Shown here piece after piece: positions 1 to 8,069 of a stretch of DNA of 64,000 bases. A program made the translations under genes and the position numbers. The notes under the pieces were generated by a model. The model was not told where the DNA came from. It did no database searches and was given only the letters and a program-made list of their open reading frames with translations. How positions within the stretch are numbered: position 1 is the first letter of the stretch; each line of letters starts with the position of its first letter. The stretch is from Paenibacillus nanensis (GTDB lineage Bacteria > Bacillota > Bacilli > Paenibacillales > Paenibacillaceae), in the NCBI RefSeq assembly GCF_003583765.1, contig NZ_QXQA01000008.1, positions 185,774 to 249,773 of the forward strand, written 5' to 3'.

Positions 1-675
1 ACGCTGCGCAAAGGCGAGATTCTCGGCGTCGCGGGACTGGTCGGAGCGGGAAGGACGGAGATGGCGCGGGCGATTTTTGGCGCTGATCCGATCGACGCCG
101 GCGAGATTTGGATCCACGGACGCAAAGCGCGCATAACGGGGCCGCATCAGGCGGTGAGGCATGGCATCGGCTATTTGTCCGAGGACCGGAAGCATTTTGG
201 CTGCTTGCTTGAGATGGATGTAAAAACGAATGTGGCGCTTGCTTCGCTGAACCGATTTGTAAGCGGTTTCGGGTTTATGAACGACAGGCGGATAGCCGAG
301 GTGTCGGATCAGGTCATCGAGGAGCTGCGCGTCAAGACGCCGGGTAACGGCCAGCGGCTGAAGTTTCTGTCCGGCGGCAATCAGCAGAAGGTGATTATCG
401 GCAAATGGCTGACGAGGGACTGTGACATTCTCATATTCGACGAGCCGACGCGGGGTATCGACATCGGCGCGAAAAGCGAGATTTACAAGCTGCTCGAAAG
501 CTTGGCGGCAGAGGGCAAGTCTATTATTATGATCAGCTCGGAGCTGCCGGAGGTGCTTCGGCTCAGCCATCGTATTATCGTCATGTGCGAAGGGCGGATA
601 ACAGGGGAGCTGATCAACGATCAGCATGCGACCCAGGAAAAAATTATGACGTACGCGACAGACCGGGTCGGCTAG
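1..675 (+). CDS. Sugar ABC transporter ATP-binding protein, C-terminal part (RbsA/MglA family)
   Basis: This is the 3' end of a gene that begins before the window; the frame is open from base 1. It encodes the second nucleotide-binding domain of a fused, two-domain ATPase of the ribose/galactose importer family, which drives sugar uptake at the inner face of the membrane. The P-loop reads GLVGAGRTE, the form usual in the second domain of RbsA proteins. It is followed by the signature LSGGNQQKV and the Walker B stretch FDEPTRGID. The permease and binding-protein genes follow directly, so the three form one operon. The sugar cannot be told from this part. Confidence 0.93.
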   Translation, partial: TLRKGEILGVAGLVGAGRTEMARAIFGADPIDAGEIWIHGRKARITGPHQAVRHGIGYLSEDRKHFGCLLEMDVKTNVALASLNRFVSGFGFMNDRRIAEVSDQVIEELRVKTPGNGQRLKFLSGGNQQKVIIGKWLTRDCDILIFDEPTRGIDIGAKSEIYKLLESLAAEGKSIIMISSELPEVLRLSHRIIVMCEGRITGELINDQHATQEKIMTYATDRVG

Positions 676-702
676 ACGCGGGCGGGAGGAGGTTCATTCA
701 TA

Positions 703-1701
703 ATGAGAAATACGGTATTAGCCGAAGCAACATCCAAATTCGCGGTCAAATCGGGGCTGCAGCAGCTGCTCGCATTCGGCAGCTTGATTCTGCTCGTCCT
801 TTTCTTTTCGATCGCGTCCAGCAACTTCTTTCATTTCTCCAACTTAGTCGGCATTCTGCTATCGACCGCGGTTATCGGCGTTCTTGCCTTAGGCTCGACA
901 TTCGTTATCGTCACCGGCGGCATCGATCTGTCCGTCGGCACGGTGATGACGCTTTGCTCCGTTATGACGGGGGTGTTCATCACGATGTGGGGGCTGCCGG
1001 TGCCGGTCGGCATTATCGGCGGGCTGCTCACCGGCGCGCTGTGCGGCATGCTGTCAGGGCTTGCAATCGCGAGGCTTGGCATTCCTCCGTTCATCGCCAC
1101 GCTGGCCATGATGATGATCGCCAAAGGGCTCGCGCTTGTTATCTCCGGCACGAAACCGGTCTACTTCACAGACACTCCGGTGTTCATGAAAATATCGCAA
1201 GGCTCGATCCTCGGCGCGATGATTCCCGGATTCGACATCCCGAATGCGGTGCTGATCTTCTTCCTTGCGGCGATCGTCGGCAGCATTCTGCTGTCGCGCA
1301 CGATCGTCGGCCGTTACAACTTCGCGATCGGCAGCAACGAGGAAGCGACCCGGCTATCCGGCGTTAACGTCCGGGCTTGGAAGATCGTGATCTATACCAT
1401 TACCGGCCTGTTCACGGGTATCGCCGGCATTTTGATGGCATCGCGCCTGAACTCGGCACAGCCTTCGCTCGGGATGGGCTATGAGCTCGAGGCGATCGCG
1501 GCGGTTGTAATCGGCGGCACTTCGCTAAGCGGCGGTAAAGGCACGATTATCGGCACTGTCATCGGCGCGCTCATTATGAGCGTGCTGACCAACGGGCTGC
1601 GTATTTTGTCCGTTCCGCAGGAATGGCAGACGGTCGTTGTCGGCTTCGTCATTCTGCTCGCCGTCTACGCGGATATATTGCGCCGGCGCAAAGCGGCTTA
1701 A
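703..1701 (+). CDS. Sugar ABC transporter permease (RbsC family)
   Basis: A 332-residue, very hydrophobic membrane protein with about eight to ten predicted helices, the usual size for the RbsC/XylH family. It forms the channel of a ribose-type sugar importer. Family hallmarks are the GGIDLSVG motif near residue 67 and the GGTSLSGGKGT stretch near residue 270, the cytoplasmic loop that meets the ATPase. A GGAGG ribosome binding site lies 12 bases before the ATG. It sits 27 bases after the ATPase gene and before the binding-protein gene, the ordinary A-C-B order. The substrate is probably a pentose, hexose or derivative; sequence alone does not decide. Confidence 0.93.
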   Translation: MRNTVLAEATSKFAVKSGLQQLLAFGSLILLVLFFSIASSNFFHFSNLVGILLSTAVIGVLALGSTFVIVTGGIDLSVGTVMTLCSVMTGVFITMWGLPVPVGIIGGLLTGALCGMLSGLAIARLGIPPFIATLAMMMIAKGLALVISGTKPVYFTDTPVFMKISQGSILGAMIPGFDIPNAVLIFFLAAIVGSILLSRTIVGRYNFAIGSNEEATRLSGVNVRAWKIVIYTITGLFTGIAGILMASRLNSAQPSLGMGYELEAIAAVVIGGTSLSGGKGTIIGTVIGALIMSVLTNGLRILSVPQEWQTVVVGFVILLAVYADILRRRKAA

Positions 1702-1782
1702 GCAACAGATTGGGCATCCCGGCTGGCACGGCATATCCCGTATCGGCCGTTACCATTATCCAATGAAAAGGGGTTTGGTCTT

Positions 1783-2826
1783 ATGAGAAAAAGTTTGCTT
1801 CTCTTGCTGTTTGTAGTGGTCATGGTTATTAGCGCATGCGGAGGCGGCAATGGAAACGGCAGTGCCAATGGCGGGAATGACCCGTCGCCGTCCGTGTCTC
1901 CTTCCGATTCAGCCTCCTCCGAGCCTGCGCCTTCCTCCTCCGATACACCGGCGGAGAAGATGTATATCCCGCTCGTGTCCAAAGGGTTCCAGCATCAGTT
2001 CTGGCAAGCGGTGAAGTCGGGCGCGGAGAAAGCGGCTTCCGAGCTGGGCGTGGAAATTACGTTCGAAGGTCCGGAGACGGAATCCCAGGTCGACAAGCAG
2101 CTTGAAATGCTGCAGGTTGCGCTCGATAAGAAACCGACCGCTATCGGATTTGCCGCGCTCGACAGCCAGGCCTCGATACCGCTGCTGCAGCGGGCGAAGG
2201 ATGCAGGCATTCCGGTTATCGCATTCGACTCCGGCGTGGACAGCGACATTCCGGTCAGCCTTGTGACGACGGACAACATCTCGGCGGCTGGCATGGCTGC
2301 GGATAAGATGGCCGAATTGATCGGCGGCGAAGGGGAAGTCGCGGTTATCGCGCATGATCAGACGAGCCGCACGGGCATCGACCGCCGCGACGGCTTCGTG
2401 AACCGGATCAAGGAGCAATATCCGAATATTACAATCGTCGACATTCAATACGGCGGCGGCGACCATCTGAAATCGACCGACCTTGCCAAAGCGATCATGC
2501 AGGCTCATCCGAATCTGAAGGGCTTTTTCGGCACGAACGAGGGATCGGCGATCGGCGTCATCAACGCAGTGACGGAGATGAAAATGGAAGGCAAGCTGAC
2601 GGTCATCGGCTACGACTCCGGCAAAGCGCAAATCGATGCGATCAAAAATGGGCTAATGGCAGGAGCGATTTCCCAAAATCCAGTCGGCATCGGTTACGAA
2701 ACGGTGAAGGCGGCCGTAGCGGCGGCCAAAGGAGAAACGGTACAGCCGGTTATCGACAGCGGCTTCGTCTGGTATGACGCGTCGAACATTGACAGCGAGG
2801 AAGTGAAGGCTGTTATTTACGAATAA
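1783..2826 (+). CDS. Sugar-binding lipoprotein of ABC transporter (RbsB family)
   Basis: A 347-residue extracellular substrate-binding protein (periplasmic-binding-protein type 1, Peripla_BP_4). It begins with a lipoprotein signal peptide ending in the lipobox ISAC, so the mature protein starts at Cys19 and is tethered to the membrane. A low-complexity Gly/Asn/Ser/Pro linker of about 35 residues follows before the folded domain begins around residue 58. Motifs such as AFDSGVDSD and GTNEGSAIG fit sugar-contact loops of this family. It is the last gene of the Rbs-type operon and a hairpin follows at 2843. AGGGG before the ATG serves as ribosome binding site. The sugar is unknown. Confidence 0.93.
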   Translation: MRKSLLLLLFVVVMVISACGGGNGNGSANGGNDPSPSVSPSDSASSEPAPSSSDTPAEKMYIPLVSKGFQHQFWQAVKSGAEKAASELGVEITFEGPETESQVDKQLEMLQVALDKKPTAIGFAALDSQASIPLLQRAKDAGIPVIAFDSGVDSDIPVSLVTTDNISAAGMAADKMAELIGGEGEVAVIAHDQTSRTGIDRRDGFVNRIKEQYPNITIVDIQYGGGDHLKSTDLAKAIMQAHPNLKGFFGTNEGSAIGVINAVTEMKMEGKLTVIGYDSGKAQIDAIKNGLMAGAISQNPVGIGYETVKAAVAAAKGETVQPVIDSGFVWYDASNIDSEEVKAVIYE

Positions 2827-2842
2827 ACGTTATAGGTATTAC

Positions 2843-2872
2843 AAGGCCATCTCGGAGGGGATGGCCTTTGTG
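2843..2872 (+). terminator. Hairpin after the Rbs-type operon
   Basis: AAGGCCATC pairs with GATGGCCTT around an eight-base loop. The T-run after it is short, so it is a probable but weak intrinsic terminator for the binding-protein gene. Confidence 0.6.
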
Positions 2873-2941
2873 CTACAATCAGAAAAAGTATGGATCTCTA
2901 CCGAAGACGATAACGAGCGACGAGGAAAAGGAGGATCAGAA

Positions 2942-3310
2942 ATGAAAACGAAAGCAGGGCTCGAAATAGTGGAACGAGTACGCTCGATCTGTGCCGGGCT
3001 GCCGGAGGCAGAGGAGCTGATCGACGGCTTCGGCCATACCGTGATGAAGGTGCGGGGGAAAACGTTTGTGATGATGGGAGAAAGCGACGGTCCCGCCGGT
3101 CTGTCGATAAAATCCGATAAGGAGAAGCAATTTCTGCTGCTTCAGCAGGGCGGCTATATTAAAACGCCGTATATCGGCCAGCACGGCTGGATCTCGATTG
3201 ATAAAGACGTTGAACCCGACTGGGACGAAATAGCCGTACTGATTAAGGAGGCCTATTTGCTGGCCGCGCCGAAGCGCCTCGCCAAGCAGGTGCTGGAGTC
3301 AAACCGTTAG
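2942..3310 (+). CDS. MmcQ/YjbR family protein
   Basis: A 122-residue small protein of the MmcQ/YjbR family, a fold related to double-stranded-DNA-binding CyaY-like domains whose cellular role is not settled. The N-terminal part (IVERVRSICAGLPEAEE...GFGHTVMKVRGKTFVMM) and the C-terminal GWISIDKD...LIKEAYLLAAPKRL segment match the family layout. I chose the ATG at 2942 because AAGGAGG lies 8 bases upstream; a longer reading frame back to 2861 would start inside the terminator hairpin. It appears to be a single-gene unit between the sugar operon and the SDR-like gene. Confidence 0.85.
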   Translation: MKTKAGLEIVERVRSICAGLPEAEELIDGFGHTVMKVRGKTFVMMGESDGPAGLSIKSDKEKQFLLLQQGGYIKTPYIGQHGWISIDKDVEPDWDEIAVLIKEAYLLAAPKRLAKQVLESNR

Positions 3311-3403
3311 ACTTGAAAACGTCAGCCGGCATTGTTCTTCGCCCAAACCCGTGCTATCGTAAAATAGAGTTCCATTCTATCATACCCGGAGGTGCGAACG
3401 AGG

Positions 3404-4420
3404 ATGAAAGCGTTATTTATTGGAGGAACAGGCACGATCAGCTCGGCGATTACGAGGCAGCTGGTGGAACAGGGCTGCGAGCTTTATTTGCTGAACAGGG
3501 GCACGCGAAGCGGGAACCTGCCTGCCGGCGTCAACCTTATTCAAGCGGACATCAATGACGAAGCGCAGGTCGCGAAGCTGATCGAGGACCATACGTTTGA
3601 TGTAGTCGCCGACTTTATCGCGTTTGTGCCGGCGCAGCTGGAGAGAGACTACCGGCTGTTCAAGGATAAGACGAAGCAGTTTATATTCATCAGCTCCGCT
3701 TCCGCCTACCAGAAGCCGCTGTCGGATTACCGGATTAATGAAGGCACGCCATTATCGAATCCTTATTGGGAATACTCCCGCAATAAAATCGCCTGCGAAG
3801 ACTATCTCATGAAGCTGTACCGGGAAGAGGGCTTCCCTGTCACGATTGTCAGGCCGAGCCATACATACGACGAACGCTCCATTCCGCTGGGCGTGCACGG
3901 ACGCAAAGGAACATGGCAGGTCGCAAAGCGCATGCTGGAAGGCAAGCCTGTCATTATTCACGGGGACGGCACTTCGCTTTGGACGATGACGCATAACAGC
4001 GATTTCGCCAAAGGCTTCATCGGGCTGATGGGCAATCTCCATGCGATCGGGGAATCGGTCCAGATCACATCGGATGAATCGTTAACCTGGAACCAAATCT
4101 ATGAAGCGATTGCTAGAGCTTTGGGCGTGAAGCTGCATGCGGTTCATGCGGCCTCCTCGTTCTTGGATGCCTGCAGCACGGAGGATTATCGGGGCGGCTT
4201 GATCGGCGACAAGGCCAACACCGTTGTGTTCGATAACAGCAAGCTGAAGCGGCTTGTTCCGGGCTTTACGGCGACAACCCGGTTCGATCAGGGCATTAAG
4301 CAGACGATCGATTATGTATTAGCCCATCCGGAGCTGCAAACCGAAGACCCAGAATTTGACGCCTGGTGCGATAAAGTGATCGGAGCGCTTGAAGCCGCGG
4401 TCGCGGCGGTTAAGCAATAG
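3404..4420 (+). CDS. NAD-dependent epimerase/dehydratase family protein
   Basis: A 338-residue extended short-chain dehydrogenase-like protein. It begins with a Rossmann fold (ALFIGGTGTISSAI, glycine-rich loop) and carries SSASAYQ followed by a YxxxK catalytic pair in YSRNKIACE, so it probably keeps oxidoreductase or epimerase chemistry on a nucleotide sugar or similar substrate. The size and C-terminal substrate domain resemble UDP-glucose-4-epimerase-like proteins. The ATG at 3404 is preceded by GGAGG 11 bases upstream; a GTG at 3392 is the alternative. A strong bidirectional terminator follows. The substrate is not recognisable. Confidence 0.87.
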   Translation: MKALFIGGTGTISSAITRQLVEQGCELYLLNRGTRSGNLPAGVNLIQADINDEAQVAKLIEDHTFDVVADFIAFVPAQLERDYRLFKDKTKQFIFISSASAYQKPLSDYRINEGTPLSNPYWEYSRNKIACEDYLMKLYREEGFPVTIVRPSHTYDERSIPLGVHGRKGTWQVAKRMLEGKPVIIHGDGTSLWTMTHNSDFAKGFIGLMGNLHAIGESVQITSDESLTWNQIYEAIARALGVKLHAVHAASSFLDACSTEDYRGGLIGDKANTVVFDNSKLKRLVPGFTATTRFDQGIKQTIDYVLAHPELQTEDPEFDAWCDKVIGALEAAVAAVKQ

Positions 4421-4461
4421 CGGCGGGTTTGGTAAGAGTCCAGCAGCATCATCAAAATAAA

Positions 4462-4500
4462 GAAAGCAGCCGGTCTTGTAGGACCGGCTGCTTTCCATTT
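4462..4500. terminator. Bidirectional intrinsic terminator
   Basis: A 14-bp perfect stem (GAAAGCAGCCGGTC / GACCGGCTGCTTTC) with T-rich flanks on both strands, placed between the converging epimerase gene and the sugar-binding-protein gene. Confidence 0.9.
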
Positions 4501-5907
4501 TTATTGAACGGTTTTATTGTACGTCGCGATCTTTTCACTGATCGCTTTGGCGGCGTCGTCAAATGCCGTCTTCGAATCTTTGGCGCCTGTAAATACCTCT
4601 TCCATCGCGCCTTCGACGATTTGACGGGCTTCAGGGAAGACGCCCATAACCGCGCCTTGCGTTGCAGGGGACAGCTTCGTGGCGTGAAGCTGGTCGATAG
4701 CCGTTTGGAATTGCGGATATTGAACCAGGTTGTCCTTTACGATCTGCTCTTCATACGCCAATTTGTTGATTGGGAAGTAGCCGGAGGCGATATGCCATTT
4801 CGCCTGAGTGGCAGGCTCGGCCAAATACTTGATGAATTCCCAAGCCGCTTGCTGCTCGGCCTCGGACTTATTGTTCATAATCCAGAGGCTTGCGCCGCCG
4901 ACAATAACACCGCCGTCCGTTGCGCCGGCAGGGCGGGGCAGGAAGGCCGTTCCAACCTCGAATTTGCCCTTCGCGTTGTCTACGATGCCGCGCAGGCTTC
5001 CTGTCGAATCAAGCGTCATGCCGACTTGGCCGGCCAAAAACGCTTTTTTCGTATCGTCTGTTTTACGTCCCAGGTTAAGCGCGATTTTTTCGTCCAGCAG
5101 GCTCTTCAGCCAGTTGATCGTGCCGAGGCCGGCTTCGCTGTTCAGCTGCGACTCCGTTGCGGAAGAAGCGCGTCCATTGCCGTTGTTGACGTATTCGGCG
5201 CCTTGATTCGCAAAAAACTGCTCCATGAACCAGCCGTAAATCGCGAAGGCCGCTCCGGTCTTGCCGTCTTTCGTCAAAGCTTTGGCAGCTGCCGTTACAT
5301 CCTCATAGGTTTTCGGAGGGTTTTCAGGATCGAGCCCTGCCGCCTTGAACATGTCCTTGTTGTAGTAAAGAACCGGATTCGACGTGTTGAACGGCATCGA
5401 GTACAGCTTGCCGTCGAATTGATAGTAGCCGAGGATGTTCTCCTCCAGATTCGAGATATCATAGTTATCCGAATCGATAAAGGTTTGAACAGGCGTTACA
5501 GCCTTGGAATCAATCATGAATTTGGAGCCGATTTCGTAAACCTGAATCAAAGAAGGGCCCGATTTGGAATCCATGGACGCCTTCATTTTGTTCAAGCTCT
5601 CATCGTATGTGCCCTGGTACACTTCTTCGACTTGAATATCGGAATGTGTGGCGTTAAAGTCATTCGCAAGCTCCGTTACCGCTTTGCCAAGCTCCCCGCC
5701 CATAGAGTGCCACCATACCACTTTAATCGGTTCCTTCGGGCTTTCGGTCGACGATTCCGTCGAACCGCTTCCTTCCGTTGCTGCCGATTGCTGCGGCTGT
5801 TCATTCCCCGCGTTGTTGTTTGAAGCCGAGTTGCCGCAGGCCGCTAGAAACACCGTCAGTATTGCCGTCATCACCAGCATAACCGTCTTAAACTTGCTTG
5901 CTTTCAT
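4501..5907 (-). CDS. Carbohydrate ABC transporter substrate-binding lipoprotein (UgpB-like)
   Basis: A 468-residue family-1 extracellular solute-binding protein. The signal peptide ends in a lipobox (FLAAC) with Cys20 as lipid site, followed by an Asn/Gln/Ser/Glu-rich linker to about residue 60. The mature part starts with IKVVWWHSMGGELGKAV, a pattern typical of UgpB proteins that bind glycerol-3-phosphate or its diesters; many relatives bind oligosaccharides instead. It is the last gene of a minus-strand operon after two permeases. No ATPase gene is present, so the operon probably uses a shared MsmK-type ATPase encoded elsewhere. The ligand is uncertain. Confidence 0.92.
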   Translation of the reverse strand: MKASKFKTVMLVMTAILTVFLAACGNSASNNNAGNEQPQQSAATEGSGSTESSTESPKEPIKVVWWHSMGGELGKAVTELANDFNATHSDIQVEEVYQGTYDESLNKMKASMDSKSGPSLIQVYEIGSKFMIDSKAVTPVQTFIDSDNYDISNLEENILGYYQFDGKLYSMPFNTSNPVLYYNKDMFKAAGLDPENPPKTYEDVTAAAKALTKDGKTGAAFAIYGWFMEQFFANQGAEYVNNGNGRASSATESQLNSEAGLGTINWLKSLLDEKIALNLGRKTDDTKKAFLAGQVGMTLDSTGSLRGIVDNAKGKFEVGTAFLPRPAGATDGGVIVGGASLWIMNNKSEAEQQAAWEFIKYLAEPATQAKWHIASGYFPINKLAYEEQIVKDNLVQYPQFQTAIDQLHATKLSPATQGAVMGVFPEARQIVEGAMEEVFTGAKDSKTAFDDAAKAISEKIATYNKTVQ

Positions 5908-5976
5908 TGGTTTCTCTCCCTTAGTTTCGTTTATTTTGGAATGTCACAAGGACAAGCTCCATGAGGATAGGGGCGG

Positions 5977-6804
5977 TTACCCTTTAATCGCGCCTGCCGT
6001 CAAACCGCCGACCAGCTGCTTCAAGCCAAGCATAAGCAGGAGGAGGGAGGGCAGCAGGACCAGCGTTACACCCGCCAATACGAGGTTCCAGGACGTCATC
6101 TCTTCAAATTGAAGCATGCTGATGCCGATCTGTACGGTGCGCATCGTATCGCTGCTCGTAACCAGAAGCGGCCAAAGGTACATATTCCAGGCGTTTAGAA
6201 ACGTATACACCGCCAGCGAAGCGAGAGCGGGACGGGACAGAGGAAGCACAATTCGGACAAAATGCCGAACATGGCCGCAGCCGTCCATCTTTGCCGCTTC
6301 GAACAGTTCCCTCGGCAGCTGCAGGAAAAATTGGCGGAGCAGGAAGATCCCAAAAGCCGACGCGAGGAAAGGAACGATCAGTCCCGGGTAGCGGTCGAGC
6401 CACTCCCACGATTTGATCGTCAAGTAATTCGGGATCATCGTAATCTCCCAAGGAATCATCATCGTTGACAGGACAACCGCGAACAAAAGCGCCCTGCCCC
6501 GAAACGTTACGTATACGAACGCGTAAGCGGCCATACTCGCCGTCAGGACTTGTCCGCCCATGATAGCCAAGGAGATGACAAAGCTGTTACCGATAAAGGC
6601 CCCAAGCGGCACGAGCTCGAGCACCTCTTGAAAGGTGCCCAAGTAAAGGCCGGACGGCAGCATCTTCGGCGGATAGGCCGACGATTCTTCCGGCGTCATG
6701 AACGAGGACAGGAAGGTATAGGCAAGCGGGTACAGCACCATAACTGCCGCAACGATCAGAATGATATAGACGATCGACGAACGAATGAAGCGGGCCGCTG
6801 TCAT
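5977..6804 (-). CDS. Carbohydrate ABC transporter permease (UgpE/MalG type)
   Basis: A 275-residue inner-membrane permease with six predicted helices and the EAA loop near its middle (EAAKMDGCGHVRHFVRIVLPLSRP), which docks the ATPase. The length fits the MalG/UgpE group. Its ATG overlaps the stop codon of the upstream permease gene by four bases (ATGA), so the pair is translationally coupled. Together with the UgpB-like lipoprotein downstream it forms a heterodimeric importer for a carbohydrate or glycerophospho compound. Confidence 0.93.
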   Translation of the reverse strand: MTAARFIRSSIVYIILIVAAVMVLYPLAYTFLSSFMTPEESSAYPPKMLPSGLYLGTFQEVLELVPLGAFIGNSFVISLAIMGGQVLTASMAAYAFVYVTFRGRALLFAVVLSTMMIPWEITMIPNYLTIKSWEWLDRYPGLIVPFLASAFGIFLLRQFFLQLPRELFEAAKMDGCGHVRHFVRIVLPLSRPALASLAVYTFLNAWNMYLWPLLVTSSDTMRTVQIGISMLQFEEMTSWNLVLAGVTLVLLPSLLLLMLGLKQLVGGLTAGAIKG

Positions 6805-7751
6805 TGATAATGCACCTTCTTTTCGACGAACCGGAATTGAATCCAGGTAAGCAGCAGAATGATAAGGAACAGAACAAGCGCCAGCGCGCTCCCTGTGCCG
6901 AATTGATAATTGACGAACGCTTCCTTGTAAATGGAATAAACGAAAACCTCGGTCGAGCCGGCAGGTCCGCCTTTCGTCAAAATATGAATTTGCCCGAACG
7001 ACTGAAAGGCGTTCAACACGGATACGACGGTCAGGAAAAACACGGTCGGCGACAGCAGCGGAAGCAAAATTTGAAAGAAGGTTCGGACAGGTCCTGAACC
7101 GTCAATGCGCGCGCTATCCCGAATATCATCTCCAATGCCCTGCAAACCGCTGAGCAGCAAGATGTAATTAAAACCGGAATTCATCCAGACCGTCATGATC
7201 GAGATGGAGATAAGCGACCAGGCCGGATCGATCAGCCACTGTACCGGATCCGCTCCCAGCTTCGATAGAAAGTAGTTAAGCGTTCCTGTGGTCGGATGGT
7301 ACAGCATCATCCAGATGATCGCCGAGGTGCTTACGGATAACGCGACAGGCAGGGAAAAGATAAACCGGAAGAAGCTCATCCCTTTTAGCTTCGTATGCGT
7401 GAAAGCCGCGAGCAGCAGTCCGGCGATAATGCCTGCGGGAACGGTAAGCAGCGTAAATTTCACCGTAACGCCGAGACTATTCCAGAAGGCTGATGAAGCG
7501 AATAACTGTGTGAAATTATCGAAACCGACGTAAGCGGCGACATGGCCGCGCGGGTCCGTTAAGTGAAAGCTCAAGTAAATGGACTGAATAAGCGGATAGA
7601 ACAGAAATACGGCAAACAACACTAATGAAGGCGCAAGGAACAGATAGCCGGCCGCATGCTCCCTCCAGACGGATAGGCGTTTCGCCTGTTTATGGACGAC
7701 GCTTTCTGTTGCGCGGATACCGCTGTAGACCTCGCGATGTGTCGTACTCAT
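6801..7751 (-). CDS. Carbohydrate ABC transporter permease (UgpA/MalF type)
   Basis: A 316-residue permease with an N-terminal helix (YLFLAPSLVLFAVFLFYP) and an EAA-like loop DSARIDGSGPVRTFFQILLPLLSP. It is the first gene of the minus-strand importer operon and pairs with the UgpE-type permease. I chose the ATG at 7751 because GAGGGGGAGTGG stands right before it; an ATG six codons upstream lacks a good site because it precedes that Shine-Dalgarno sequence. The promoter must lie in the region shared with the divergent glucanase gene, which contains cre-like boxes, so co-control by carbon source is likely. Confidence 0.92.
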   Translation of the reverse strand: MSTTHREVYSGIRATESVVHKQAKRLSVWREHAAGYLFLAPSLVLFAVFLFYPLIQSIYLSFHLTDPRGHVAAYVGFDNFTQLFASSAFWNSLGVTVKFTLLTVPAGIIAGLLLAAFTHTKLKGMSFFRFIFSLPVALSVSTSAIIWMMLYHPTTGTLNYFLSKLGADPVQWLIDPAWSLISISIMTVWMNSGFNYILLLSGLQGIGDDIRDSARIDGSGPVRTFFQILLPLLSPTVFFLTVVSVLNAFQSFGQIHILTKGGPAGSTEVFVYSIYKEAFVNYQFGTGSALALVLFLIILLLTWIQFRFVEKKVHYQ

Positions 7752-7848
7752 TCCACTCCCCCTCGGCATGAACTACATAGAACTATACCGATGCTTTGTT
7801 AGACGAATGTAATGGGAAAAATAAGAAATTGTAAGGACGAGCCGGTTG

Positions 7849-7864
7849 GGCGGACGCTTCCGCC
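7849..7864. promoter_or_regulatory. Inverted repeat in the divergent importer/glucanase region
   Basis: GGCGGA-CGCT-TCCGCC is a perfect 6-bp-arm inverted repeat about 100 bases upstream of the UgpA-type gene. It could be an operator for a local repressor; no regulator gene is adjacent, so the role is inferred only. Confidence 0.4.
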
Positions 7865-7948
7865 TGGCAGACAAGTGGATATTTTTACATGATTTTTACA
7901 CTAATAATGCAGGTATTTTATGGCAGACGCAGTATGCTAGAGTATTTT

Positions 7949-7976
7949 TGAAAGCGCTTTTTTGGAAGCGTTGTCA
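7949..7976 (+). promoter_or_regulatory. Two abutting CcpA cre-like boxes upstream of the GH5 gene
   Basis: The cre consensus is TGWAANCGNTNWCA. The box at 7963-7976 (TGGAAGCGTTGTCA) departs at one position. The box immediately before it at 7949-7962 (TGAAAGCGCTTTTT) keeps the core but departs at the last two positions. Both lie 94-121 bases before the proposed glucanase start and also within the promoter region of the divergent importer, which fits catabolite repression of polysaccharide use. Confidence 0.65.
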
Positions 7977-8069
7977 GGTTGATATGCTGGATGAGGAGAG
8001 GTGATAACGAGCATGCAGCAAGGGGCGAGCGTAAGGGAGATGAAGAACCGTAAAGGAGGAGGATTTGTT

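Noticed and set aside
4429..5823. A 464-codon open frame on the plus strand.
   Set aside because: It is antisense to the UgpB-like lipoprotein gene, has Arg/Leu-rich random-looking composition and no family motif. Long antisense frames are common in GC-rich genes.
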